64,000 bases of DNA, taken from positions 1-64,000 of the forward strand of contig CAJBPB010000179.1 in NCBI GenBank assembly GCA_903957365.1, read 5' to 3'. This DNA is from an uncultured Bacteroidota bacterium. GTDB taxonomy: Bacteria; Bacteroidota; Bacteroidia; Bacteroidales; F082. Below are positions 39,121 through 47,611 of the stretch, one piece after another. The stretch's first letter is position 1. Every line of letters begins with the position of its first letter. The notes under the pieces were generated by a model, which did not search any database, was not told the origin of the DNA, and saw nothing but the letters and a program-made list of their open reading frames with translations. The position numbers and the translations under genes were made by a program.

Positions 39121-39705
39121 TTACTTTTTCATTTTTACAACCCATATTCCTCTCAATTCACCTGATTTATAACCTATCGCTTTATCGTTAGGGTAAATTG
39201 AGTTTATTTTTTCCAATGTGTTTGGTAAAACTTCTGTTTCAGCTGTTCCATGACATTGCAAACACATGTTTTCCATCATTATCGGATAATAACCAATCAT
39301 TTCAGTATTTGTTTCAGTCATTTGAGGGTTCACTTTTTCTCCTTTTATCAGAAGTTCTTTCGCTTTTACGATATAAGTTAACTCTTCATTATTAGCAAAA
39401 TTCAGCGGGTTTCTGTTTTTATCTGAAACTCTTTTAATATCCGCGTTGATTGAAAGGGCAACGCTATCAGTCAAATGATAAGCTTTGGATGAGCAAAAAG
39501 CGAGGGCATTCTCTGTTCCTTTCGTATTTATCGCATTCATCAGGGCTTTTCCTAACACAGCTTTTGTCTGCATAGCGAAATTTAATCCTTTTTCAACGGG
39601 TGTCGATGCAACCGTTTTATTTTCTTTTTGTGCTGAATTATTGCAACTAATTAAAAGAGTTGTACTTACGATAAGAATACTCACAAATGATATTTTTTGC
39701 ATCAT
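39121..39705 (-). CDS. DUF3365 (Tll0287-like) single-haem lipoprotein (194 aa)
   Basis: A lipoprotein with lipobox TLLISC (Cys about 20), a DUF3365-type sensory fold and one haem c site, CLQCH, near residue 150. The family contains a haem in a PAS-like fold and is thought to sense redox or small ligands. The start is set at the MMQKISF methionines because this yields a proper signal peptide; farther upstream starts would bury it. It lies between XdhC and xdhA on the same strand, an unexpected partner for a molybdenum hydroxylase. Confidence 0.75.
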   Translation of the reverse strand: MMQKISFVSILIVSTTLLISCNNSAQKENKTVASTPVEKGLNFAMQTKAVLGKALMNAINTKGTENALAFCSSKAYHLTDSVALSINADIKRVSDKNRNPLNFANNEELTYIVKAKELLIKGEKVNPQMTETNTEMIGYYPIMMENMCLQCHGTAETEVLPNTLEKINSIYPNDKAIGYKSGELRGIWVVKMKK

Positions 39706-39768
39706 TGTAAACGTTTTATAGTAAAATTCTTTCATATAGATTTTTATCATTGGTTTCATTGATTGATG

Positions 39769-40536
39769 TTATACTAACTTACTGTTTCTTACATCAATGA
39801 GTTTTGCAACAATGCTAATGGCAATCTCTCTTGGTGTTTCAGCCCTGAAGGGAATTCCGATGGGCATATTTATTTTAGCCAGTTGATCTTCCGTAAGTAT
39901 TTGATTATCGATCGCGTATTTTTGTATTACCGCTACCTTACGGTTACTTGCAATCAATCCAATATAAGCGAGGTTGTATTGGGCAAGTTTCAGGACCAAA
40001 TCTCTGTCTGATTCATGTGAAGGAGTAGCAATGACTATATACGAATCAGAGTTAAGTTTTAGATTATCAATTATTTCAATAAAATTTCCTTCGTGAAAAA
40101 CCGCATTCGGTATATTCAGATTGTCTTTAAGATTGGCGCGGAAATCGACGAAATGAATATTAAATCCCACCGTTTCCGCATAAAATCCCACTTCACGCCC
40201 AACGTGTCCTGCCCCGAAAATGTATAGGTCAGGTTTGCATAAAAATGGTTCAAAAAATATCTCAACCGAACCACCGCATTGCATCGAAAGATCTTTTTCG
40301 AGCTGGTAACGAATTTTTACCGGTTTACCTGTTTTTAAACATTGTACTCCATCCTCGATGGCTTTCTGTTCTATCGCGCCACCACCAATTGTTCCTTTGC
40401 TACTGCCATCTGCAAAAACCAGCATTTTTGCTCCAGCTTTTCTTGGAGTTGATCCAACAGATTCGATGATGGTGCAAAGTACGAATGGTATGTTATTTGA
40501 TTGAAATTCAGATAATTGAAAAATAATATCGAACAT
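39769..40536 (-). CDS. xdhC: XdhC/CoxI-family molybdenum cofactor maturation protein (255 aa)
   Basis: A chaperone that binds Moco and aids its sulfuration and insertion into xanthine dehydrogenase-family enzymes. The N-terminal XdhC/CoxI domain has VGSTPRKAGAKMLV and GTIGGGAIEQKA, and the C-terminal Rossmann part has YIFGAGHVGREV. ATG 40536 is used because a perfect -7 element lies 40 bases upstream, inside a longer possible frame. Its presence supports xdhA/xdhB being a true molybdenum hydroxylase. Confidence 0.9.
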   Translation of the reverse strand: MFDIIFQLSEFQSNNIPFVLCTIIESVGSTPRKAGAKMLVFADGSSKGTIGGGAIEQKAIEDGVQCLKTGKPVKIRYQLEKDLSMQCGGSVEIFFEPFLCKPDLYIFGAGHVGREVGFYAETVGFNIHFVDFRANLKDNLNIPNAVFHEGNFIEIIDNLKLNSDSYIVIATPSHESDRDLVLKLAQYNLAYIGLIASNRKVAVIQKYAIDNQILTEDQLAKINMPIGIPFRAETPREIAISIVAKLIDVRNSKLV

Positions 40537-40575
40537 AAAATACTTGTATAAAGGAACAAAAATTCCGTCCCGTAT

Positions 40576-40583
40576 CAAAGATA
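40576..40583 (-). promoter_or_regulatory. -7 element of xdhC
   Basis: On the - strand this reads TATCTTTG, a perfect TAnnTTTG match, about 40 bases before the xdhC ATG at 40536. It argues against starts farther upstream. Confidence 0.6.
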
Positions 40584-40702
40584 GGGAATATTAATTTTAA
40601 AGGCTTGCAATTTTGTTAAAATCTAAAGTCAAGCTTAAAAAACATTTTGTTTTCCAAAATGCAATAATGGAGTTAATTTAAACGTGTAGTAAACGGAAAA
40701 TC

Positions 40703-40747
40703 GACTTCCCACTTCTGTCTTCCAACTTCCGACTTCCGACTTCCAAC
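40703..40747. repeat. Degenerate (A/G)ACTTCC tandem repeat
   Basis: About six loose copies of a 7-base unit (GACTTCC, CACTTCT, GTCTTCC, AACTTCC, GACTTCC, GACTTCC) lie just after the stop of the YfaP-domain gene. No function is known; it looks like the simple intergenic repeats found in many Bacteroidota. Confidence 0.6.
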
Positions 40748-40750
40748 CAC

Positions 40751-41536
40751 TTATCTCACTCTCTTCACTTCATTTTCAACGACAAACTGTCCTTTCACCA
40801 ATCGAAAGACATTCCACTTGTTGCCTCTCTGCACTTCATTCATTTCATAAATATGCAGGAGTTGTCCTTCCCCATAAACCAGAATTCGTGCCTTTGATCT
40901 GGACAATGTTTTGCTTTTAGGATGGTTTTTATTGCTGTAATCATGCACGTAGCACAGATATTCAGCATTGTCATCCACATTTTTGATGGTGATAGTTTCA
41001 GGACCATAACCTTTCATTGCATCCAGATCGAGGCGGACCATTCCATCATTACTTGCAATCTTATCATGGAATGAAATATGGTAACTTCCGGTTTTCTGCA
41101 GGTGCAGATCAAGGTCATCGGGCCTGCGGTCCCACTCCAGCACGATACGAATGCTACCCATATCAATAATGGGTGATACAGTGAAACGATTATAGAATAT
41201 TGTTCCAACGATAACTTCAAAACTAAAATCAGCAGTAATATAGCCTTCTTTCGAAAATTGAAAAGCATAGACAGCATCACTTTCCGGCGATTCAAAACGA
41301 ACCCTCCCAATTCCGTCTGAAGTGAATTCACCAATTCCATCAATCGCAATCGTGGCGTCACCAACAGGGCTTCCGTCTAAAGCGTCAAAAAAACGCAGGG
41401 TAGCCATACCATCCTCTTCTTCTGTCATTTCGTCGTCCATCAAATCTTTCATTTTGTCAATTTGCGCAGAAATCGGCTTGTAAGCTAAAAACAGCAGGAT
41501 TATCAACACGGTTGGCACTAATTTTTTCATTTTCAT
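40751..41536 (-). CDS. Secreted YfaP/DUF2135-like domain protein (261 aa)
   Basis: Signal peptide about 1-24 (ISAQ). An acidic stretch follows, then a beta-sandwich-like segment (about 45-125, a carboxypeptidase-regulatory-like pattern DGSPVGDATIAIDG). A domain with LEWDRRPDDLDLHL (about 130) and YGPETITI comes next; the WxxxPxDLDLH pattern is typical of YfaP/DUF2135. The function of the family is unknown. It is the last gene of a - strand cassette with a transglutaminase-like protein and two LPP20-like lipoproteins. Confidence 0.65.
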   Translation of the reverse strand: MKMKKLVPTVLIILLFLAYKPISAQIDKMKDLMDDEMTEEEDGMATLRFFDALDGSPVGDATIAIDGIGEFTSDGIGRVRFESPESDAVYAFQFSKEGYITADFSFEVIVGTIFYNRFTVSPIIDMGSIRIVLEWDRRPDDLDLHLQKTGSYHISFHDKIASNDGMVRLDLDAMKGYGPETITIKNVDDNAEYLCYVHDYSNKNHPKSKTLSRSKARILVYGEGQLLHIYEMNEVQRGNKWNVFRLVKGQFVVENEVKRVR

Positions 41537-41614
41537 TTTTATAAATTGATTAATAACTTTTCAATTCTACTATTATGTTTAAGAACAATCAACTTTCATC
41601 GATCGTTGTTCAAA

Positions 41615-44326
41615 TTAATCTAAAATGTCTTTTTTCAAATTCAATGTTGCCTGAGTGTGGTCAGAATCGTAATCAAAAATCAGATTTCCGGTTTTTTTAT
41701 CCAGACGAATATAATTCAGGTCATACCAAACCACCATTTTCCCGACTTTGACCCTTGAAATAACGTCTATTTGTTCATTTTCGTTTGATAAGGTGGTTAT
41801 TTTAACCTGTGATTTATCTTCAACCTTCAGTTTATCAAACATTACCGGAACACCATTTGCTGTTCTGATTTCGATAATGTTACCAGCGTTTTTAACCATA
41901 CTGATTTTTCCGATATTGGCATACACATTCGGACTTGAAGTTTTAAATTTCGGATTGGCTATATCCAGCGCTTTCTGGGCTTCGCTTCCCGGAAAAACAA
42001 TGCCATCGCTCTTGATGAGTTTTATGGCAGCGAACAATCCCGCAATAGCTGATTCGTAGTTATTACTGATCAGACGTTTGTTCTCAACCTGCAGTAATTC
42101 GGCGATGTTTAAATTGTTGCCGGCAGCGAATGATTTTGTTGTCAAGCCTAATCCGGTCGTATTCTGGAAACTTCCACCGAAAACATACTCTTCTTTTTCG
42201 TTGAGGTACAATCCATTTAGGCTCGAATTGGTTTCGTTGAAAACACCCGTGCGGATATGCTCTCCATTCTGGTTAAACTGTGTCAGGTAAGATAAAAACA
42301 GTTGTTGATTAACGGTATCTAAACCAGCTTTTGATAACCATTGTATTTTTCCATTTGGATTGAATCGTGCAATAAAAACATCATTTTTGTTGTCTATCGC
42401 AGTGATTTTTTTACCCTCAATGACCAGTTCGCCGGTGAAACTACCTGCTATTACCGGAAATCCCTGTTTGTCGAGTTGGATAGCCATACCGGTTGTATTT
42501 TCGCCAGTCTGGCCGGCACTGGCCCAAATCAGCTTTTTGTCAGGACTGAATTTTGCGATCAATGCTGTCCGCTTTCCTGGTTTCCCGGTTAATGCAACTT
42601 GTCCGGATTTGAATCCATCGGTAAAATAACCAGTCAGATAGTAATTCCCTTTGTCATCAACCAGAAAATCATTCAGATTATTTCCGCGGAATGCACCATA
42701 TTGATTCATCTGTAACCAGAATTCAATCGCATTGTTATTCAGTACATTACGATTGCTAATCGCTATCATTTTTGGTAAAGTGGCCGCATAATCAGGCATT
42801 GTCAATCCAAATGGAGCATTGATATAAGTTGGGTCGGCAACGATAAATTTTTTGTTTTTATACATCAGAAAATCACCATGCTGATCCTTGTTGAAACGAA
42901 CGGCTGTGGCAATATGACCTGGATATTCCAGACCAATTACATCCAGTCCGACGAGTGACCGGACAAGATAGGCAAACAAAACGGCCCTGTCTTCACAATC
43001 GCAGGCCGGATAATGAATTACCTGATCAGGAAGCATGAATTTTTCTTTCTTAAACTGCTGATCATCTGTTTGATAAACAAAAGCATTCTGAACAAAACTA
43101 AGCAAGAAATTCACCTTTTCAGCTTCCTCAAAATTAGACAGGATTGGCGCCAGTGATGCTTCAGCAGATTCTTTAAGAAAACCTGATACAGATGCGTCAA
43201 AATATACCTGAATCTCAGCCAATGGGGCATCGTTTAAAAAAGAAACCATGCCATTGTCATAGCCGAATTTGAATTCATAAGGTTTTCCGTTATAATTGAA
43301 TTTCAGTATTTTAACACCAGGCTTAGAAGCGAATTTAGGTGTTTTATAAAAATTCAGGTCGAGTGCTTTCTCAGCGTCTGGGAAACTGCCGTTAAATGCT
43401 TTCAGTTTTCCGCCAGGAATACCTTGGTGGATATAATATTTCTTGCTATTGAAATAAGTGAAAGGCATTTCATACACCTCATTTGTGATCGCAAGAAGTA
43501 CGATAATACTTTCATTTTGCAAACCAGGTTTGATATCATAACCCGATTGCAACATCACAAACCAACTAAAAAGCCGGCTGTTGTCGTTATCACCCATATA
43601 GAGTTTTTCTCCGATTGACTTTGCGAGCAAAAATGTGCCCCAGTCATTTATGCCGTATTTGGATTTGTAATCAAGAAGCTGTGAGGTAATAATTTGATAA
43701 TCAGTAGCACAAGCTTTTGTAAACCAATTGGAAACACCCGTTTCGCTTGGGCTTGTCAATTTAATCTGACGGAAGGCTGCATCAACTTCAAAACCAAGTT
43801 TGAGTCCGTAAAAATCGATTTGTGTATTGTTTGAGGCCTGAATATCCATGGGTATTGTAAGGCTTCTTGGAATGAGCGGCATAGGGGCATCGGCAGTTGA
43901 TAATCCTTTGGCTTTTATCACTGCCACCGGTTTAATTTCTTTTGCCCGCTCTTTTTCAGCAGGTACAATTTCAGGTTTCTTTGGTTTTTGTATTGTATCA
44001 ATTTTTGGTTTTACTGGATCGATCTTAGGTTTTTCAGGTGTATATGCCGGAATAATTGGAAGTTTGGGTTGTGCAGGTTTAATATTCCCTTTGAAAGCCT
44101 CATAACTTTCCCAGTTTTGCTTTAGAAAGGCAGCGTATTCCTTGTTCCTTTCTTTTACGAAGTCATCAAATTGCTTTTGAAGTGCTTTTAATCCCTCGTC
44201 ACGTTGTTGTTTAAAGTCGTTGAGTTGCTTGTTTTGCTGTTTAACGTATTCTTCATAGGTTTGCGCAAACGAAATCTGCGCTGTTGCAATCCAGAGGAGT
44301 GCAACTAAGAACAATAACTTTTTCAT
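41615..44326 (-). CDS. Secreted transglutaminase-like protein with coiled-coil N-terminus (903 aa)
   Basis: Signal peptide about 1-21 (ISFAQ). Residues 23-80 are Lys/Gln/Glu-rich and likely a coiled coil. Residues 85-140 are a Pro/Lys linker with PKID/KPKI repeats. A transglutaminase-like catalytic set is visible: Cys444 in CDCEDRAVLF, His471 in YPGHIATAV and Asp498 in VADPTY. The region after about 550 has kelch/propeller-like beta repeats (DDKGNYYLTGYF, LDKQGFPVIAGSF). The enzyme could be a cysteine peptidase or crosslinker acting on envelope proteins. The ATG overlaps the upstream lipoprotein stop (ATGA), so both are co-translated. Confidence 0.7.
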   Translation of the reverse strand: MKKLLFLVALLWIATAQISFAQTYEEYVKQQNKQLNDFKQQRDEGLKALQKQFDDFVKERNKEYAAFLKQNWESYEAFKGNIKPAQPKLPIIPAYTPEKPKIDPVKPKIDTIQKPKKPEIVPAEKERAKEIKPVAVIKAKGLSTADAPMPLIPRSLTIPMDIQASNNTQIDFYGLKLGFEVDAAFRQIKLTSPSETGVSNWFTKACATDYQIITSQLLDYKSKYGINDWGTFLLAKSIGEKLYMGDNDNSRLFSWFVMLQSGYDIKPGLQNESIIVLLAITNEVYEMPFTYFNSKKYYIHQGIPGGKLKAFNGSFPDAEKALDLNFYKTPKFASKPGVKILKFNYNGKPYEFKFGYDNGMVSFLNDAPLAEIQVYFDASVSGFLKESAEASLAPILSNFEEAEKVNFLLSFVQNAFVYQTDDQQFKKEKFMLPDQVIHYPACDCEDRAVLFAYLVRSLVGLDVIGLEYPGHIATAVRFNKDQHGDFLMYKNKKFIVADPTYINAPFGLTMPDYAATLPKMIAISNRNVLNNNAIEFWLQMNQYGAFRGNNLNDFLVDDKGNYYLTGYFTDGFKSGQVALTGKPGKRTALIAKFSPDKKLIWASAGQTGENTTGMAIQLDKQGFPVIAGSFTGELVIEGKKITAIDNKNDVFIARFNPNGKIQWLSKAGLDTVNQQLFLSYLTQFNQNGEHIRTGVFNETNSSLNGLYLNEKEEYVFGGSFQNTTGLGLTTKSFAAGNNLNIAELLQVENKRLISNNYESAIAGLFAAIKLIKSDGIVFPGSEAQKALDIANPKFKTSSPNVYANIGKISMVKNAGNIIEIRTANGVPVMFDKLKVEDKSQVKITTLSNENEQIDVISRVKVGKMVVWYDLNYIRLDKKTGNLIFDYDSDHTQATLNLKKDILD

Positions 44327-45378
44327 GGCTTTGTTTTTTCTATTTGAAGTGTCAGTTCATTCTCGCTGATAAATAACCGGGTGATTTTTCCGGAGAAATC
44401 AATAGTATGTATTTGTTGGTCAATAGATTGACTCTTATTTCCGTTTTCATTGATGTAATCATCCCGCATTGTTTGCATGGCATATTTGGAAGGCGCGTTT
44501 GAATTTGCAAGTTGTAAGACTATCGATTCGAAGACGGCTTTCCATAATCCGTAATAAAGTTTCGTTTTGACCGGATAATCAGGCACCTGACTTGCATCTT
44601 GCAACAGGTATTTGTATGTATCTGTTTTAAAATTGATTGATTGATTGTTAAAAGTCGAAACAATATCCGAAATTTCATCCACTTTATACAAGCGGTAGGA
44701 AGCCTCCTCAGTGAATTCCTGTGAAGTAATTTTGTGGACACAATCGAAATATCTGTTTTCCTGAAATTTGGTTCTAAGATTGTATTCAGCCAGCATGACA
44801 TCAATATTTGATTGAATGATTTCAGGATTTTTTGGCGACCCCGGACTGTTATGATATTTTAATATAACGATCTTTTCACCATAACGGGAAGTAGTGCTGT
44901 CGATAAGTTCAAATTGTGAATCATCCGTTACCAATTTTGTTTTAATTACCTGAAAACGTGTAAATTTTGCTGCATTATCCGATTGATTTGTTTTACCTGT
45001 TTCATTGGTATAAATTTCTTTACAGTCGCTGATCTTAGATGCGATCAATAAGGAAGTAACAAGTTTTGATCTTGAAACAGCCTGGTTATAAGCCGTATTC
45101 GGATCGAGGCCCGGATCAGAGATGCCAATAGTGTATATTTCCTCTGAAACAGGATTTATAGTTGAAAAATCGAGCCAGGAAGGGAGGTCGAAACTGCCTG
45201 TAACCCTGTCGTTATGGTAATTATAATTGTCAATGGTATCAGCCAAAACAAGTGAAGTATCATTCGTCAAAGGTGTTGAAGCTTCTGTTTTACGGATTGT
45301 TGTGCAGGAAAACATGAAAGGCAGTACAATAAGAAAAATCAAAAAATTGGGAAGAATTTTTGGCATAACAGAATACAT
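44323..45378 (-). CDS. LPP20-like lipoprotein (351 aa)
   Basis: A lipoprotein with lipobox PFMFSC (Cys about 25, or 21 from the second ATG). Residues about 70-130 (LPSWLDF, YTIGISDPGLDP, then an Ala-rich helix) resemble the LPP20/FlgP fold. The rest is unassigned. It is coupled to the transglutaminase-like gene by a 4-base overlap. The role is unknown, probably in the envelope. Confidence 0.6.
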   Translation of the reverse strand: MYSVMPKILPNFLIFLIVLPFMFSCTTIRKTEASTPLTNDTSLVLADTIDNYNYHNDRVTGSFDLPSWLDFSTINPVSEEIYTIGISDPGLDPNTAYNQAVSRSKLVTSLLIASKISDCKEIYTNETGKTNQSDNAAKFTRFQVIKTKLVTDDSQFELIDSTTSRYGEKIVILKYHNSPGSPKNPEIIQSNIDVMLAEYNLRTKFQENRYFDCVHKITSQEFTEEASYRLYKVDEISDIVSTFNNQSINFKTDTYKYLLQDASQVPDYPVKTKLYYGLWKAVFESIVLQLANSNAPSKYAMQTMRDDYINENGNKSQSIDQQIHTIDFSGKITRLFISENELTLQIEKTKP

Positions 45379-45437
45379 CGTTTGAAATTTATTTCATCAA
45401 AAAGTAAGCAACTGATTGAAGTTCAATAAAACAGCAA

Positions 45438-45482
45438 GGACCGGGTAATGAAACGAAACCTATTGCCCCACGAACCCGGTCC
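45438..45482 (-). terminator. GC-rich hairpin between the two LPP20-like genes
   Basis: A perfect 9-bp inverted repeat, GGACCGGGT (45438-45446)/ACCCGGTCC (45474-45482), with a 27-base loop. It lies downstream of the 191-residue lipoprotein gene. The T run is weak and distant, so it may be an attenuator, an mRNA-stabilising hairpin or a weak terminator. Confidence 0.45.
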
Positions 45483-45537
45483 AGACTGATGATAAAATGA
45501 ATGAACCGGTGAATTACGATTCATGTAAAAGGAAGAT

Positions 45538-46113
45538 TTATTCCATTTTACTCATTTCTTCTTCAAATGTTTTTTTGAATTTTTCGTAGTCATAATCGAT
45601 GCGAAGTTTCTCATCGCCACTGAGTTTGGCCTTCATGGCTCCCAGAATTTCTTCACCTGATAACTCGACAGCAACATAAGTTTTGAAATTACCTGCCTGT
45701 GTTTTGGTCGTTTTTTCGCAGATTGTGCGTGTACCGGAGAGTTTTTGGTTTGTTACTTCACGGGTAAGGCCTTCATAACGTTGTTCGAGGTTTTCGACAT
45801 TGTTGCCGGAGGTTGAATTAACGTAGGCATCTGTCACATTTTTCAGTGTAACTTCCAGTTGCTGTGCAAGTAAAGCACGTGCCTGGGTAAGCGCTTTCTG
45901 ACGTGAAACCTGTTGATCCATGCTTTCAGAAATGGCATTGGCTCTGAAAAAGTCTTTGTTTGATTGGAATTCTGGTCCTGAACAATAGGTTTCAACCAGG
46001 GTTTCTCCTGCGACAGTTGGTGCAGTTTTTTTTGAGGATGAACATTGCGTGAAACTCATGATTGTCAGAGCGGCAACAGCAATTGCGAATGATCTTTTAA
46101 TAAAGTAATTCAT
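45538..46113 (-). CDS. LPP20-family lipoprotein (191 aa)
   Basis: Lipobox SFTQC (Cys about 24), then a domain with the LPP20-type pattern of an Ala-rich helix (SRQKALTQARALLAQQLEV, about 90-108) followed by strands (FKTYVAVELSGEEIL). Related proteins are outer-membrane or envelope lipoproteins of unclear role. It is the first gene of the - strand cassette. Confidence 0.7.
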   Translation of the reverse strand: MNYFIKRSFAIAVAALTIMSFTQCSSSKKTAPTVAGETLVETYCSGPEFQSNKDFFRANAISESMDQQVSRQKALTQARALLAQQLEVTLKNVTDAYVNSTSGNNVENLEQRYEGLTREVTNQKLSGTRTICEKTTKTQAGNFKTYVAVELSGEEILGAMKAKLSGDEKLRIDYDYEKFKKTFEEEMSKME

Positions 46114-46420
46114 AATAGATTGAATTAATTGGTTAATACTTAAAGGTTAATAAACATGTTTAATTATTCGTTGTAGGTTCAACTTTTCGTTGTGATGGGT
46201 ATGAAATTCCTGACACATAAATGACATCTGAATTTAAGGTGTAAATTTAGTTTTTTCTTTTTCTAAATACAAGTAAAAATTATTTCGTTTTATTTTGTAG
46301 AATGTCAGTTGTAGAATAGGGGCTTTTTCAAAGTATTGAAAGAGTAAACGGATTAAAAAATGGTGTTTTAAAAATGGAATTTTTAGATTAGCCCACCGTT
46401 TAAGGGTTAGGTGGAATACT
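46114..46420. other. Intergenic region between LPP20 gene and glycosyltransferase
   Basis: AT-rich, with no gene I can support. A possible 74-codon frame on the - strand begins inside the glycosyltransferase gene and has no recognisable features. The promoter of the LPP20 cassette should lie here but has no clear consensus. Confidence 0.4.
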
Positions 46421-47611
46421 TCAAATAATCCCAATCCACTCACAATACTTCCCGACAATCATCCTGTTATCATAGTTTCCTTCAATGCCGATTCTTGCAT
46501 TGGCGCCCATTTCAGCTGTAAGCCGGGGATTGGTCACCAGCTGATGAACGGCTCTGGCAAATGCCTCAGGTTCGTTGGCCAGCAGCAGGTCAATCTCGTT
46601 CCGGACGTTTATTCCTTCTGCTCCAATGCTTGTTGAGACAACTGCTCTGCCAAGAGCCATCGCTTCAATGATTTTTATACGAATACCACTCCCTGAAAGC
46701 AATGGCACAATGGCGATGGATTTAGAGCAGATAAATTGCTTGGCATCTGCCACTTCTCCTACAATCTCAATATTGTGCACATGAGTTTTCAACAGCCATT
46801 CAGGCATATAGCGTCCGGCTAAATACAATTTCAAATCTGGGTGCTGCCTGGTTATAATTGGCCATACTTTATCAATAAACCATTTGATTCCTTCAATATT
46901 TGGAATCCAGTTCATCGAGCCGAGATGAAACAGAGAAGGGCTTGCCGGGCTATTGCCACATGGTTTGTATTTGTTCAGATCAATGCCGAAAGGAATATCG
47001 GTTACTGGTTTTTCAGTATGCTTTTTAAAATAGTCTGCGTCCGATTTTGTTATGGCAGCAATTCCGTCAACCGTATTGATAATGTTCAGTTCGTATTGTT
47101 TAAGCGTGTTGCTCAGGTGTTGTAAATACCATTTTTTGATTGGATTAACCGTGCTTTTGGCGAGTCTTTCCCAGATTAAATGCTCAATATTGTGCGCACG
47201 GAGTATTACCCTGGCTTGTGAATATTTCCTCACTGTGCCAAGATATGGCGCCATGAATACCGTTTCAAACTGAATCACGTCGAAGACTTCCTGCTGCAAA
47301 ACAGCAGTTAATCTTTTGTCAAACGCTTTCGAGATGAAGCGCTGAACATGGTAAGATTTGCTGGTGAACAGATTAAAAAAAGCATGTAAGGGGTTTATAT
47401 TCAGGTTCAGGTGAATCAATTCAATGCCAGTTTTGTTTAAAAACTCAATGGGAATATCGCTTTCCCTGACATTGTATTTATCCGAATTTACAGCAAGAAT
47501 TTTAACCTGATGACCTTCGTTCAGTAATCCCTGAATGAGACTATTCATGGCTATCGGACCACCTTCATGTGCAGGCCATGGCGATTTATTGCACAAAAAC
47601 AGAAATTTCAT
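46421..47611 (-). CDS. Glycosyltransferase, GT4-like (396 aa)
   Basis: GT-B fold transferase. The N-terminus KFLFLCNKSPWPAHEGGP has the Gly-rich acceptor-side loop, and the C-terminal half has a donor-binding region (IVPLLSGSGIRIKIIEAMALGRAVVST, with the E-x7-E-like IEAMALG). It probably builds surface polysaccharide or lipopolysaccharide using a nucleotide sugar. Its ATG overlaps the stop of the upstream LptF/G-type permease by 4 bases, linking it to lipopolysaccharide export. Confidence 0.85.
   Translation of the reverse strand: MKFLFLCNKSPWPAHEGGPIAMNSLIQGLLNEGHQVKILAVNSDKYNVRESDIPIEFLNKTGIELIHLNLNINPLHAFFNLFTSKSYHVQRFISKAFDKRLTAVLQQEVFDVIQFETVFMAPYLGTVRKYSQARVILRAHNIEHLIWERLAKSTVNPIKKWYLQHLSNTLKQYELNIINTVDGIAAITKSDADYFKKHTEKPVTDIPFGIDLNKYKPCGNSPASPSLFHLGSMNWIPNIEGIKWFIDKVWPIITRQHPDLKLYLAGRYMPEWLLKTHVHNIEIVGEVADAKQFICSKSIAIVPLLSGSGIRIKIIEAMALGRAVVSTSIGAEGINVRNEIDLLLANEPEAFARAVHQLVTNPRLTAEMGANARIGIEGNYDNRMIVGKYCEWIGII

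Noticed and set aside
46234-46458. 74-codon frame on the - strand downstream of the glycosyltransferase
   Set aside because: Its start lies inside the glycosyltransferase gene in another frame, and the product has no recognisable features.
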